This document shows positions 54,351-63,668 of a stretch of DNA of 64,000 bases, piece by piece. The stretch is from Flavobacteriales bacterium (GTDB taxonomy: Bacteria > Bacteroidota > Bacteroidia > Flavobacteriales > UBA7312). The translations under genes were made by a program, and so were the position numbers. Every line of letters starts with the position of its first letter. Positions within the stretch are counted from its first letter, which is position 1. The stretch is from NCBI GenBank assembly GCA_016779935.1, contig JADHMQ010000001.1, positions 62,001-126,000 on the forward strand. The letters are read 5' to 3'. The notes under the pieces are model-generated. The model was not told the DNA's origin and ran no database searches. It saw only the letters and a list, made by a program, of their open reading frames with translations.

Positions 54351-54359
54351 TTTCTGTGT

Positions 54360-55529
54360 TTATTTGCTTGTCGAAAATACTCTTTTTATGCCAAAACCAA
54401 GATGAACACCATAGTTTTGAGAAGGTATGAGGGCGTTGGCTTGTTTTGTAAATAGTTTAAACTGGGTCTTTTTTCCAGTGAAATTGTAAGCAAACTGAAA
54501 ACCCGATTTTTCATAACCGCCTAGATGGTATCCTAAGCTAAAGCCATGCTTTCTAAAGCTTTTGTGAAGGTCAAGGGCAAATCTTGGGGTAGTATAAAAC
54601 CTTGGTTTATAAACAACAGAAAAGGTATAGGCATCTATGAACCCTGAACGGCTTAACTTAAATAGATTTAAGTCGAACGTTATGGGCAATCTCCAATTGT
54701 AACTTTCCTCATTATATATTTGAAAAATGTCTTGAATACTATCAAAATAATTTTCCAATATACTGTCGTTGAACTCTATGAAATCGTCAATATTTACACC
54801 TTCAAAACGCCATTCGCTATCAATGAGTACATTGGTTGTTTTTTCATTCCATCTAATCATTCCCAAATCCTTGAGGCTTATGTCAATATGACCATTTCTA
54901 ATTGAATCAGAATATTGAATGTTCAATGCCGCTCCCTTGCCGTTTAGAGCAAAGAGATTGTTCATTAAATCAGTGGTGTCGCTAAAATGCCCTTCAAAAG
55001 CTATATCATACTCAAAGAAGTCGCTAAACTCATCGGTGTAAAAGGTCGCTTTGTTGACGTCCAATTCAGCAAATTGATGTCCTGCTAAGAGAGAAATAGA
55101 GGTGTTAAACTTAGAGTTCCATTGATAAGCAATCTCAAACTTCGAGTAGTGGTAAGCGGAGAAATCTAAAGGTTCTAAATCCAGTTCCTCACCTCTAAAT
55201 GGAGAGTTTCCCAGCAAGCAAAGTTTTACAATATCATCAGAATAAGCACCATAGGCTGCCAAGTGGTTTCCAAAAGCAATACTCCATCCTTTTTTATTCT
55301 GATATTTTAGTTCATTATCAATTTCTCCTTGAAAGTAATTATTAGGGGCTAAAGCTGAAATAATATTATCCTTTTCCTTATTGTCTAAAAAGCCGTAGGA
55401 ATTTGACAGTAAAGGCTCATTGATGTGGGTATTCATTAAACCCATATGGGTATTCATTTCTAAACTACTTTCTTGAGCTTGTGTCAGCAAAGTAAAAAGT
55501 AAAAATACTGTGGCTAGAGCAATTCTCAT
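54360..55529 (-). CDS. Predicted outer-membrane protein, DUF5723-like
   Basis: 389 aa with a signal peptide (ALATVFLLFTLLTQAQ). The rest reads as many short amphipathic strands (WSIAFGNHLAAYGAYSDD, YHYSKFEIAYQWNSKFN, YTFSVVYKPRFYTTPRF, FSLGYHLGGYEKSGFQFAY) and resembles the DUF5723 group of Bacteroidota outer-membrane barrels. The substrate is unknown. It overlaps the lipoprotein gene upstream by one base (TAATG), so the two are translated together and may form a complex. Confidence 0.7.
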   Translation of the reverse strand: MRIALATVFLLFTLLTQAQESSLEMNTHMGLMNTHINEPLLSNSYGFLDNKEKDNIISALAPNNYFQGEIDNELKYQNKKGWSIAFGNHLAAYGAYSDDIVKLCLLGNSPFRGEELDLEPLDFSAYHYSKFEIAYQWNSKFNTSISLLAGHQFAELDVNKATFYTDEFSDFFEYDIAFEGHFSDTTDLMNNLFALNGKGAALNIQYSDSIRNGHIDISLKDLGMIRWNEKTTNVLIDSEWRFEGVNIDDFIEFNDSILENYFDSIQDIFQIYNEESYNWRLPITFDLNLFKLSRSGFIDAYTFSVVYKPRFYTTPRFALDLHKSFRKHGFSLGYHLGGYEKSGFQFAYNFTGKKTQFKLFTKQANALIPSQNYGVHLGFGIKRVFSTSK

Positions 55530-57568
55530 TAGTCTATGGTGTAGTTAAAGTTAGCAATGAGTTTGAGATCAATGTAATAGTCACTGTATAGGGTTACAAA
55601 CTGTTCGTCTGCTCTTGTATTCAGCTTTACTTCGAAAGCTATCTTTTCGGCAGCATTCAGACTTTGGCTAATGGATTCAAAAAGAAAAGTCAGTTCGCTT
55701 GATTTAGCGGCTATACTTTTTCCATTAATATCAACTTCACTGGCTTGAACAATTTGTTCGGAGTCCAAAGATTCCAAAATTGTTCCATTACCATCTAGTA
55801 AATTGATAATCACTTCAGCGTCTAGGGGATATTTGTTTTTAGCCAAAAGTGTAAAAGTTCCTTCATTTATATCATCGACATTACTAATATTCACATCCAA
55901 AGTGTCTTTAATTACTATTTCGGATGCTTTTATAGATAATGGTATGCCAATTTCAAGATTAGTTTTTAAGCCAAAATCGCTGTACAAAAAGCCTTCAGAA
56001 TTATCTTGATTAGGATTTGTAATCAGCTCAAAGGAGAAGTCCATTGTTTCAGGTTTACTCTCTATAAGTTCATCAATATTAGAGTTCATTTCATCAAAGG
56101 AAATACTGCTGCTAGATGGTGTAATAGGTTGGCTAGTCGAATTATTTTCAACTGCCGATGCAATGGTAAAAGGGCTAGAGAGTAGTGGGCTTGTTAGACT
56201 TACTGTTCCTTGACTATTTTCTCCACTTAGGTTTTTAATCCAGACATTGGCATTTGCTCCCAAGTAATTCTCAGTATTTAATACGACATCTATTTGTGAT
56301 AAATCAATTTCGCCCTGAAAATTAGAAAAGTCGCTAAAATCAATATTCTGATTTTCAGAAAAGGTGTCAGTGCCCAATATTCCCCACGCTTTTTCGGGAA
56401 CTATTTCGTTAATAGTAATGGTATTGAATACGCTATCTTCTAGAGAGATGTTAGTGATGACGCCAGAGGAGTCTATAAATCCTGTAGACTGGGTATAAAT
56501 GGTATTAATGGTGTCGCCAAATTTGCCAGTCATATCAATTTCATAGCCAGAAAAATCAAAAAACTTAGTTACGGTAATGGATTCCCCTTCAGGAGCAGGA
56601 GGGAGGTTAAAATTAAACTCAAAAGGCTGACCATTTAAAGTAGTTCCAGGAATTTTATACTGAATTTTTATAGTGTCTTGAATGGTACTTACACCTACAA
56701 CACTTACACCACCCTCGCTAACTAATACTCTATTGAGCTTAATATCATCAAGTTGGAAGGAAACCACTGTATCTTCATCAAATATCTGTTGCGTTGGGAA
56801 TATGGCAATGCCTTCGTACAGTTCAATATCCCTTATTTTTATTTCTGAAATTAAAGCATCAGAATAGTCTATGTTAACGGCATTTGGTGCTGTGCCTACA
56901 ATATCAGCACTGATGATTTCCACCTCTAAATTACCTAATAAAGTTTGACCTGCTAGGGATTCACTTGCTATTTCTGTAGCTCCACTTTGCAGTAGTGGAA
57001 TGTTCATGCTAATTATATTAGTACTCGAATTCTCATTTCTCAATTCTAATACCACATTACTGAGATCTGAGGGTAAATTATTGACTATTTTGAGGTCAAT
57101 ATAGCCTTCTGTAAAGGTCATTTCTTCAAAATATTCGTTCGCATCGATTGGAAAGGTATCGTTCAGTAAATCTGAATATGCTGGAATAACTGCATTGCTT
57201 CCATTGGGTAATAAAAGGGTTCCAAAACTGATTGATGAGATGAGTTCTCCTAGAGTAATTTCATTAGTAACTACCGTATTTGAAAAGTTAATGGATTTAA
57301 GCTTTACATTTTTGGTAGTGCTTATTTCTTCTAAACTAATCAAGCTATCTGGTTGGTAGTTTATAAGCTCTTTAAGAAAGACAAATTTTAGACTGTTGTC
57401 GCCAAGGGTATCAAATTGAATGGTGCTATCGTTTGCCAAATTCAATAAACTCAATTGAGTGTAGGCTAGGGGGGTGCTGAAATCGGCATTCCATACGGGT
57501 TTCTCAAAATCATGTTTGCACGATGACAGAAATACAAAGAGAATTAAAATCTTAAGGATGGACTTCAT
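55529..57568 (-). CDS. Large beta-rich lipoprotein of unknown function
   Basis: 679 aa with a lipobox (VFLSSC, C17). The mature protein is almost entirely short beta-strand-like segments with many Ser/Asn/Thr (LPSDLSNVVLELRNENSS, DAEVIINLLDGNGTILES), as in elongated surface lipoproteins. No named domain is recognised. It is followed directly by a DUF5723-like barrel (1-nt overlap), suggesting a barrel/lipoprotein pair such as those used for surface exposure or capture; this is inference from order. A -7 box (57586-57593) lies 17 nt upstream of the start. Confidence 0.7.
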   Translation of the reverse strand: MKSILKILILFVFLSSCKHDFEKPVWNADFSTPLAYTQLSLLNLANDSTIQFDTLGDNSLKFVFLKELINYQPDSLISLEEISTTKNVKLKSINFSNTVVTNEITLGELISSISFGTLLLPNGSNAVIPAYSDLLNDTFPIDANEYFEEMTFTEGYIDLKIVNNLPSDLSNVVLELRNENSSTNIISMNIPLLQSGATEIASESLAGQTLLGNLEVEIISADIVGTAPNAVNIDYSDALISEIKIRDIELYEGIAIFPTQQIFDEDTVVSFQLDDIKLNRVLVSEGGVSVVGVSTIQDTIKIQYKIPGTTLNGQPFEFNFNLPPAPEGESITVTKFFDFSGYEIDMTGKFGDTINTIYTQSTGFIDSSGVITNISLEDSVFNTITINEIVPEKAWGILGTDTFSENQNIDFSDFSNFQGEIDLSQIDVVLNTENYLGANANVWIKNLSGENSQGTVSLTSPLLSSPFTIASAVENNSTSQPITPSSSSISFDEMNSNIDELIESKPETMDFSFELITNPNQDNSEGFLYSDFGLKTNLEIGIPLSIKASEIVIKDTLDVNISNVDDINEGTFTLLAKNKYPLDAEVIINLLDGNGTILESLDSEQIVQASEVDINGKSIAAKSSELTFLFESISQSLNAAEKIAFEVKLNTRADEQFVTLYSDYYIDLKLIANFNYTID

Positions 57569-57585
57569 CTTAGAGTAAATTTTTA

Positions 57586-57593
57586 CAAATGTA
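57586..57593 (-). promoter_or_regulatory. -7 promoter box of the lipoprotein-DUF5723-kdsA operon
   Basis: On the minus strand TACATTTG fits TAnnTTTG, 17 nt before the ATG. No good TTG at the right spacing is seen in the adjacent end of rarA. Confidence 0.45.
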
Positions 57594-57600
57594 TTAAATA

Positions 57601-58878
57601 TCAGTAGTTGTATTTATCATTCCAACGGCTATTTAAGAATTTTCGTATTTGTTTTTCTCTCTCATTGTCTCCAGGATTGTAGAATACTTCACCTTTTATT
57701 TCATCTGGAAGAAATTCTTGTTCTATAAAATTATTGACATAATTGTGAGCGTAGGCGTATTCTTTACCGTAATCCAAGTCTTTCATTAGCTTAGTGGGGG
57801 CATTTCTTAACTCTAGTGGTACAGACAGGGCGCCTTTTGTTCTTACCATTTCCTGAGCTTCGTTAATTGCCATGTAAGATGAATTACTTTTTGGTGAGCT
57901 AGCTAGATAAATGGCGGTATGGGAGAGTATGATTCTTGCTTCTGGCATTCCAATAACATTTACCGATTGAAAACAATTATTAGCCATTATCAGTGCCGTA
58001 GGATTGGCATTGCCAATATCTTCGGACGCTAATATAATTAGCCTTCGGGCAATAAACTTAATGTCTTCTCCACCTTCTAGCATACGTGCTAGCCAATATA
58101 CTGCTGCATTGGGGTCACTGCCTCTTATGGATTTTATAAAAGCTGAAATAATATCGTAATGTTGCTCGCCTGATTTATCGTACAAAGCAATATTTTCTTG
58201 TGCCGATTCCATAACCAAATCGTTAGTTATGGTAATGTCATTGGTGGTTTGGGTATTGACTACAAGTTCAAAGACATTTAATAATTTTCTACCATCTCCT
58301 CCAGAGAGTCGTAATAAGGCATCACTTTCTTTAATAGTTATTTTTTTTTGGCTTAAAATTTCGTCTTTCTGAACAGCTAGTTCAAGCAATTGAAGAAGAT
58401 GTATTTTTTCAAAGCTTTCTAAAATGTATACTTGACAGCGTGATAAAAGAGCCGAGATCACTTCAAATGAAGGGTTTTCAGTCGTTGCACCAATGAGGGT
58501 TACTATGCCTTTTTCTACAGCATTTAAAAGAGAGTCTTGTTGCGATTTGCTAAAACGGTGAATCTCATCAATGAATAGGATAGGAACATTTTTGCCAAAT
58601 AGCCCTAAAGAGCCAGCTTTTGTAATAACTTCACGTACGTCCTTTACTCCAGAGTTAATGGCACTAAGGGTATAAAATGGTCTGTCGAGCTGATTGGCTA
58701 TAATATTCGCCAAGGTTGTTTTTCCTACGCCTGGAGGTCCCCAAAAAATGATGGATGGAATGATGTTGTTTTTTAAGGTTTTGAGAAGTACACCATTTTT
58801 TCCAATGAGGTGTTCTTGTCCTATAAAATCATCTAGTGATTTGGGTCTTAATCGTTCGGCTAAAGGGGTAGTGTTCAA
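57601..58878 (-). CDS. rarA: Replication-associated recombination protein A (RarA/MgsA)
   Basis: 425-aa AAA+ ATPase acting at stalled replication forks, related to clamp-loader subunits. The start has PLAERLRPKSLDDFIGQEHL. Walker A is WGPPGVGKTTL (46-56), Walker B is LFIDEIHRFSKSQQD (101-115), the sensor region is LIGATTENPSFEV, and ALLSRCQVYIL contains the arginine finger. The C-terminal tetramerisation domain follows (YDLGKEYAY-like, ALSVPLELRNAPTKLMKDL). It begins 4 nt after a T9SS-exported protein gene, an odd neighbour for a DNA repair ATPase. Confidence 0.95.
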   Translation of the reverse strand: MNTTPLAERLRPKSLDDFIGQEHLIGKNGVLLKTLKNNIIPSIIFWGPPGVGKTTLANIIANQLDRPFYTLSAINSGVKDVREVITKAGSLGLFGKNVPILFIDEIHRFSKSQQDSLLNAVEKGIVTLIGATTENPSFEVISALLSRCQVYILESFEKIHLLQLLELAVQKDEILSQKKITIKESDALLRLSGGDGRKLLNVFELVVNTQTTNDITITNDLVMESAQENIALYDKSGEQHYDIISAFIKSIRGSDPNAAVYWLARMLEGGEDIKFIARRLIILASEDIGNANPTALIMANNCFQSVNVIGMPEARIILSHTAIYLASSPKSNSSYMAINEAQEMVRTKGALSVPLELRNAPTKLMKDLDYGKEYAYAHNYVNNFIEQEFLPDEIKGEVFYNPGDNEREKQIRKFLNSRWNDKYNY

Positions 58879-58882
58879 GCGA

Positions 58883-60004
58883 TTAGTGAATTAGAATTCT
58901 TTCTTGTTTGTCGTTTGTCTTTAACAAATAAAACCCTTTTTTGACTAATGGAAGTTCTAATGGTTGGTTTTTAATAACCTTATCTCTAAGAATCATCTGC
59001 CCTTGAAAATTGTATATTTCTATTTCTGAATCTTCGAATTTCCAAATGATACTTCCACCACTATGGATTGGGTTAGGGTAGAATAAATGATCTTCTGTGT
59101 TAAATTCCTCTACCGTAATGGTTTGGCAATCGGCTTCACAGTCTTCTAATGTGGAATACTCTCCGGTGTTGTCAGACAGTTCCATGCAGCCCATTAGTCC
59201 ACATGTAAAGCTTGTTACATCACCAAAGTCTTCAAAAATGACTGTATTGTTTCCAGAGTTTGGAATGGCTAGTATATCTGTATCTCTATTGAAATAGATA
59301 TCAGCAGGTGAACTCATATTAGCTACAACAACGGTAGAGCCACCACTAAAGTCACTATTAAATTTGTTAATGGAATTGTTGCTCCATGCAGAAACATAAA
59401 AGTCTCCATTATTATCCATAGCAATACCGTCACAAGAACCTAATGTTGTAGAGGTTGCTGTGGAATAGGTAGAGTCACTCATATCAATTTCGTAGATGGG
59501 TGCATTGCTTCCCCAACACACTACCAGAAGTCTGTCTTCTATATCATCGTAGAAAATTCCATTTGGTGTTTTCGGTAGGTTTTCAATGTACATATTGAAA
59601 GTGCCACTTGGGATATTGTATCTGTAAATGTCTTTACCAATAAAGTCAGTAACAAATACGTCATTACCCTTATGCGTGATGCCGTTGGCAAAAGTAGCTC
59701 CTAAATTGATGTTAACGGTTTCTTCTCCGCTTTGTAAGTCATAAGCTTTTAAGGAGCTACCACTACAGGCATAGACTTCATTGCCAATAACTTCTAATCC
59801 GTGAGGTCCAGCACCAACCCCTGAAACAAATGACTCAAGTACATCATTTTCTAAATCATAAGAAAGTATTTTCCCATCAGAAGAATTGGAAATCAGGTAG
59901 CGGTCTCCCTCGCTATCGTAATCTACACTTTCAGGGCCGTTATATTGTTGTCCAAAAGCACTCAAACTTATGAGCAGAACACTTACAAGAGTTAAATACT
60001 TCAT
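58883..60004 (-). CDS. Secreted SMP-30/lactonase-like propeller with T9SS type A sorting domain
   Basis: 373 aa with a signal peptide (LVSVLLISLSAFGQQ). A propeller spans ~20-265 with repeats like GPHGLEVIGNEVYAC, FANGITHKGNDVFVTD, TPNGIFYDDIEDRLLVV and CDGIAMDNNGDFYVS, resembling SMP-30/gluconolactonase and NHL propellers. A Cys-rich mini-domain follows (CGLMGCMELSDNTGEYST then EDCEADC, ~266-295), then a type A T9SS sorting domain (FYPNPIHSGGSI ... KGFYLLK). Lactonase activity is inferred from the fold and from the neighbour, an aldose-dehydrogenase-like protein with the same mini-domain. The start overlaps the neighbour's stop by one base. Confidence 0.8.
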   Translation of the reverse strand: MKYLTLVSVLLISLSAFGQQYNGPESVDYDSEGDRYLISNSSDGKILSYDLENDVLESFVSGVGAGPHGLEVIGNEVYACSGSSLKAYDLQSGEETVNINLGATFANGITHKGNDVFVTDFIGKDIYRYNIPSGTFNMYIENLPKTPNGIFYDDIEDRLLVVCWGSNAPIYEIDMSDSTYSTATSTTLGSCDGIAMDNNGDFYVSAWSNNSINKFNSDFSGGSTVVVANMSSPADIYFNRDTDILAIPNSGNNTVIFEDFGDVTSFTCGLMGCMELSDNTGEYSTLEDCEADCQTITVEEFNTEDHLFYPNPIHSGGSIIWKFEDSEIEIYNFQGQMILRDKVIKNQPLELPLVKKGFYLLKTNDKQERILIH

Positions 60005-61539
60005 TAGTTTATGATTAGTTTTCCGTTGTGGGTGTTGGCTTTTATAAAGTACACACCGTTTTCAATTAATCCGTTAAGGTTTAGGCGTTTGTTTTCTACT
60101 TTTTGTTCGTGTACCAATTGCCCTTGAATGTTCATGATTTGAAGGTGAAATGGATCGGCATCGATATTGAAAAGCAGTTGCCCTTCAGTTGAGTTTGGGT
60201 TAGGGTAAAAGCTAAACGCTTTAGCAGAATTATCATCTATGCCAGTGGGGCTTGTACAAGCATTGGTACAATCGTCAATAGTACTGTATTCACCCAAGCC
60301 ATCGTTTACTTCAACACAACCATCAACAGTACAGTTGAAAGTTGCTGCATAAATGTAATCGTCATTCCAAAGCTCAATAATCTCATTAGGTCCTTGGCTT
60401 GGCCATGAATTACCGTTAGTAGCTAAGTAAATCTTTCCATTAGGAGCAACACATATATCTCTTAAGCGTCCCCATTCGTATTGAAAAAAGTCAGTTTCAG
60501 ACTCTATTAAATCTCCGGCTTCGTTGAATGTAAAGCGAACCAGCTTCTTTGCTTTTAGAACCGTCATCAATAATGAGTTCTGAAATTCTGGTATAGAAGG
60601 GTGGTCGTACCAAATGATATCTGAAGGAGCAATAGTTGAAGAAGAGCCACTACTCCATAAAGGCTCTACAATATTGTTTTCTTCACAATAATCGTTTTCG
60701 GAAAAGGAACTACTTAAATCATCGGCATAATACATATCTGCAAAGTCATCGCAAAAACCTTGAACATTAGGCCATCCGTAGTTTAGATTCGATTCAATAA
60801 TATTTAACTCATCATCGTTATTAGGACCGTGCTCTGAACTATAAACAATACCGTTTGGAGCTACAGCTAGCCCTTGTGCATTTCTATGACCAATACTGTA
60901 TACATAGCTGTTTGGATTTGGATTATCTGATTTAGGATTACCGAAGTCATCACTATCCTTATTGATATTAACTCTAAGGGTTTTACCAGTAAGTGCATCA
61001 CTATCCTGAGAAGCGTTCCAGTCTTGAGCATCTCCAGTAGTAATTAAAAGGGTAGTGTTGTCAATGGCTAGCAATCGACATCCAATGTGGGTACTGTTAC
61101 CGTCAATACCATCAACAATAACCGTTTCGTTAATTAGGGCATCTTCTTCAGCATCGTATTCGTAATACACTATTTTCTCACTAGCGTTAGCTGAAAAACC
61201 ATAGGTGTAAGCCAGAAACACATAAGGAGCACCGTTATTAAATTCTGGATGAATTTCCATTCCAAGTAATCCTGATTCACCTGAGTCGTACAATTGAGCT
61301 TCTAAATTCAGAATAGGGTATTTTTCTCCTGTTTCAACATTCACACGGCTAATTTGTCCCGACCGCTCAGTTACCCATATGTGGTTGTCTGGACCCCATT
61401 TTATCTCCCAGGGAACATCCAAACCATTAACGACTTCCCTTTCCATTAATACCGTTCCTTCATCTAGTGGATGAGTTTGTGATAAAGTTTGGTTTAAAAA
61501 AAATAGGCATAAAATTACAGTGAATATATACTTGCTCAT
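60004..61539 (-). CDS. PQQ-dependent aldose dehydrogenase-like protein with T9SS type A sorting domain
   Basis: 511 aa with a signal peptide (FTVILCLFFLNQTLSQ). Glucose/sorbosone dehydrogenase propeller (~25-390): LDVPWEIKWGPDNHIWVTER, SGLLGMEIHPEFN, GNSTHIGCRLL, LTGKTLRVNIN, YSIGHRNAQGLAV, EHGPNNDDELNI, NYGWPNVQGF. His and Asp residues of the family's catalytic site appear kept (GHRNAQG, EHGPNNDDE). A Cys-rich mini-domain (CTVDGCVEVNDGLGEYST, DDCTNAC) and a type A sorting domain (FYPNPNSTEGQLLF ... NGVYFIKA) follow. It is likely surface-exposed and would oxidise aldoses with PQQ. It heads an operon with the lactonase-like gene and rarA. Confidence 0.87.
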   Translation of the reverse strand: MSKYIFTVILCLFFLNQTLSQTHPLDEGTVLMEREVVNGLDVPWEIKWGPDNHIWVTERSGQISRVNVETGEKYPILNLEAQLYDSGESGLLGMEIHPEFNNGAPYVFLAYTYGFSANASEKIVYYEYDAEEDALINETVIVDGIDGNSTHIGCRLLAIDNTTLLITTGDAQDWNASQDSDALTGKTLRVNINKDSDDFGNPKSDNPNPNSYVYSIGHRNAQGLAVAPNGIVYSSEHGPNNDDELNIIESNLNYGWPNVQGFCDDFADMYYADDLSSSFSENDYCEENNIVEPLWSSGSSSTIAPSDIIWYDHPSIPEFQNSLLMTVLKAKKLVRFTFNEAGDLIESETDFFQYEWGRLRDICVAPNGKIYLATNGNSWPSQGPNEIIELWNDDYIYAATFNCTVDGCVEVNDGLGEYSTIDDCTNACTSPTGIDDNSAKAFSFYPNPNSTEGQLLFNIDADPFHLQIMNIQGQLVHEQKVENKRLNLNGLIENGVYFIKANTHNGKLIIN

Positions 61540-61569
61540 AGTTCTTGTTTAGGTTAATTTTTTGATACA

Positions 61570-61600
61570 CAAATATAGTTAAAAAATACGTTTTTGGCAA
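61570..61600 (-). promoter_or_regulatory. Promoter of the aldose dehydrogenase-lactonase-rarA operon
   Basis: On the minus strand TTG (61598-61600), a 20-nt spacer and TATATTTG (61570-61577) fit the Bacteroidota promoter, 30 nt upstream of the ATG. Confidence 0.6.
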
Positions 61601-61684
61601 TTTGAATATTTTTCATTTTTCATTTAAAATATATTTAGTAAAAAAAAGTTTATTTTTATACGCAGAATAATTAAAAACAAGATT

Positions 61685-62257
61685 ATGAATTTAAAAGTAA
61701 GTTTTCCATTCGCAATAGCATTAGCAATAACAATTGTCTCATGCAATTCTAACAAAGGATTAAGTGTTGAAGATCAGGGTGAGGTATTGATTGAGCAGTA
61801 TTGCTCTGGCGATAAATACTTTTCTGATAAAAATACATTCAGAGGAAATGCTGTTGGTGAGAGTTTAGACCAAATGACTGCTAAGAAAAAAGCACGTTCA
61901 AATACTCAAGCTGAAATAGCAAAAACAATCAGTTCAACGATGAAGATTGTTGGTGATAATTATGTAAGTTCTTCTGAGTTTAACAACAAGGAAGAAGTGA
62001 CAGAAACCTTTAATGAGATGTCTAGAACTATTGTAGACGAGGAGTTAAAAGGTGTTGTTACTATTTGTGAGAAAATGACAAAGACAGCAGAAGGCAAGTA
62101 CAAATGCTATATGGCTATGGAAATTGCGGCTGAAAAATTAGCATCTAAGTATCACGAAAGACTTTCTAAAGATGAAAAGATAAGAGCTGATTACAATTAC
62201 GAAAAGTTCAAAGAAACATTTGAAAAGGAAATGGAACGCATGTCAAAAGGCTACTAA
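61685..62257 (+). CDS. LPP20-like lipoprotein
   Basis: 190 aa with a lipobox (AITIVSC, C20). The segment NAVGESLDQMTAKKKARSNT followed by AEIAKTIS, and then VVTICEKMTK with KYKCYMAMEIA, matches the pattern of LPP20-family lipoproteins (a G-x-G/S start, a helix of repeated Ala/Arg/Gln, then a strand such as YKCYMAMEI). The C-terminal ~40 residues are a charged helix. The function is unknown in non-flagellated Bacteroidota. A terminator follows, and a second LPP20-like gene lies convergently at 62307. Confidence 0.7.
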   Translation: MNLKVSFPFAIALAITIVSCNSNKGLSVEDQGEVLIEQYCSGDKYFSDKNTFRGNAVGESLDQMTAKKKARSNTQAEIAKTISSTMKIVGDNYVSSSEFNNKEEVTETFNEMSRTIVDEELKGVVTICEKMTKTAEGKYKCYMAMEIAAEKLASKYHERLSKDEKIRADYNYEKFKETFEKEMERMSKGY

Positions 62258-62280
62258 TTTCTTTCTCACTATTTTAAATT

Positions 62281-62308
62281 AAAACTCGCCTAGTGCGGGT
62301 TTTTTTTT
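62281..62308 (+). terminator. Terminator of the LPP20-like gene
   Basis: A 7-bp stem AACTCGC/GCGGGTT (one G-T pair; 62283-62289 and 62295-62301) with loop CTAGT is followed by seven T. The A-run on the left is short, so it serves the plus strand mainly. The convergent stop is at 62307. Confidence 0.75.
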
Positions 62309-63668
62309 AGTCTTTTGTGAAACTATCTACAAAATCAGCAATAACACTATTGCTGATTTCATCCTTTGCAAGCTGATAGGCGTTTAAGTCAGCCTGATTA
62401 AAGTCTAGCTGAATGCCTTTTAGTTTATTGATGTTATCGCTGAAAACTATACGTCCTTGCAAATCCTTCACTTGTATAGACATATTTAGGAAAGCTGTAA
62501 ACATCTTTTGGTTTTTGACTTCTCTGCCTTTTTGAGTGTCGGCACTAATGCTCATTATAAGTTGAGCGTCGTTTTTATTGCCAACGGGGGTAAAGCCCAT
62601 TTTTGTTAAAGCACTTTCAGCAGCAAATCGAAGTTCCGATTCTTTTTTATCGACATTGAAATGCTTTTCCTCAGAACTAACAAATACAGTAGGGGTATAG
62701 ACGTAAATAGGAATATTTATTTGATGTGTTTTTATGCTTTTAAAAAGCTTTTGTATGAATTCACTTTTTGTACCTTCATCTAGCCATTCTTGAAAATTTA
62801 TACCGGCTTCTATTTTTTGTACTGCTTGTGTGCTTTTTATTTTTGGCACCGAAGTGGTAAAAACTCCGTTTTCATTAGTCGTTTTACTAAAGTCTTTTAA
62901 TTCCAAATCAGCAGATACTGCCATTACAGGAATGTTCGATAGTCTATTGCCTTCGTATTCTACAGCAATGTCAATTTTAGAAACGGTATTGCCAATCATT
63001 GCACTAATCTTTTTGCTAAGGCAAAAGAGTTGATAATCGTCAACATAAGAGCGAAAACGGGCGATAATTTCACTTCCTAGATATACATTTTCTCTATCGA
63101 ATTCAGTCAGTAGTGGCTCACTCAAATACGGCTCTAGCTTTGCCAGTGCTTGTACGTAATAAATGTATTTGTCTTTGTAAGGCGTGGAGAATAATACCGC
63201 TTTGTCTAGAAAGTATTTAGACTCTTCTATGGCTTCTTGAATTCTAGCATTTCTTGTTTCGTGATACTTTTGTTTACTCAGTTGGTAGTATACCCAATAT
63301 TCATTAGTTTGAGTATATGTACTTACCAGTTCATAACCTTCTAAAATTTCTTTGGCTTTGACTTCAATATTTGATTTAAAATCTTCCTCATAACCATTTT
63401 CTCTTTCCATTTGCAAGAATACCGATTGAGACGATATGGTTACTTTAATCTGTGACATTAGATTTTGCAAAGCGTTTTGCTGAGCAATTTTAATGTAGTC
63501 TAAAGGGTGTGTGCTTTTATCGGCAATTCCAATGCCGGTATAATGCGTTTCAGAAATAGGGTATTCCTTTACCCATTCTGGTATGCCATCCAAACTTTCA
63601 GTCAGTTTTTGTGGACTATTGCAAGAGAAGAATAATAAAAATGCAATGGGAAATAGAAGTTTATTCAT
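62307..63668 (-). CDS. LPP20-family lipoprotein, two-part
   Basis: 453 aa from the ATG at 63668, which gives a lipobox (FLLFFSC, C16); an upstream ATG adds 15 residues that mask it. The N-terminal part is LPP20-like: IPEWVKEYPISETHYTGIGI, IAQQNALQNLMSQIKVTISS, YVYYQLSKQKYHETRN-type segment. A middle part has an Ig-like piece (VEYEGNRLSNIPVMAVSADL), and the C-terminal ~120 residues (RFAAESALTKMGFTPVGNKN) resemble LptE/DUF4136-type lipoprotein folds. Its start overlaps the end of the gene at the right edge by 8 nt. Confidence 0.75.
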   Translation of the reverse strand: MNKLLFPIAFLLFFSCNSPQKLTESLDGIPEWVKEYPISETHYTGIGIADKSTHPLDYIKIAQQNALQNLMSQIKVTISSQSVFLQMERENGYEEDFKSNIEVKAKEILEGYELVSTYTQTNEYWVYYQLSKQKYHETRNARIQEAIEESKYFLDKAVLFSTPYKDKYIYYVQALAKLEPYLSEPLLTEFDRENVYLGSEIIARFRSYVDDYQLFCLSKKISAMIGNTVSKIDIAVEYEGNRLSNIPVMAVSADLELKDFSKTTNENGVFTTSVPKIKSTQAVQKIEAGINFQEWLDEGTKSEFIQKLFKSIKTHQINIPIYVYTPTVFVSSEEKHFNVDKKESELRFAAESALTKMGFTPVGNKNDAQLIMSISADTQKGREVKNQKMFTAFLNMSIQVKDLQGRIVFSDNINKLKGIQLDFNQADLNAYQLAKDEISNSVIADFVDSFTKD

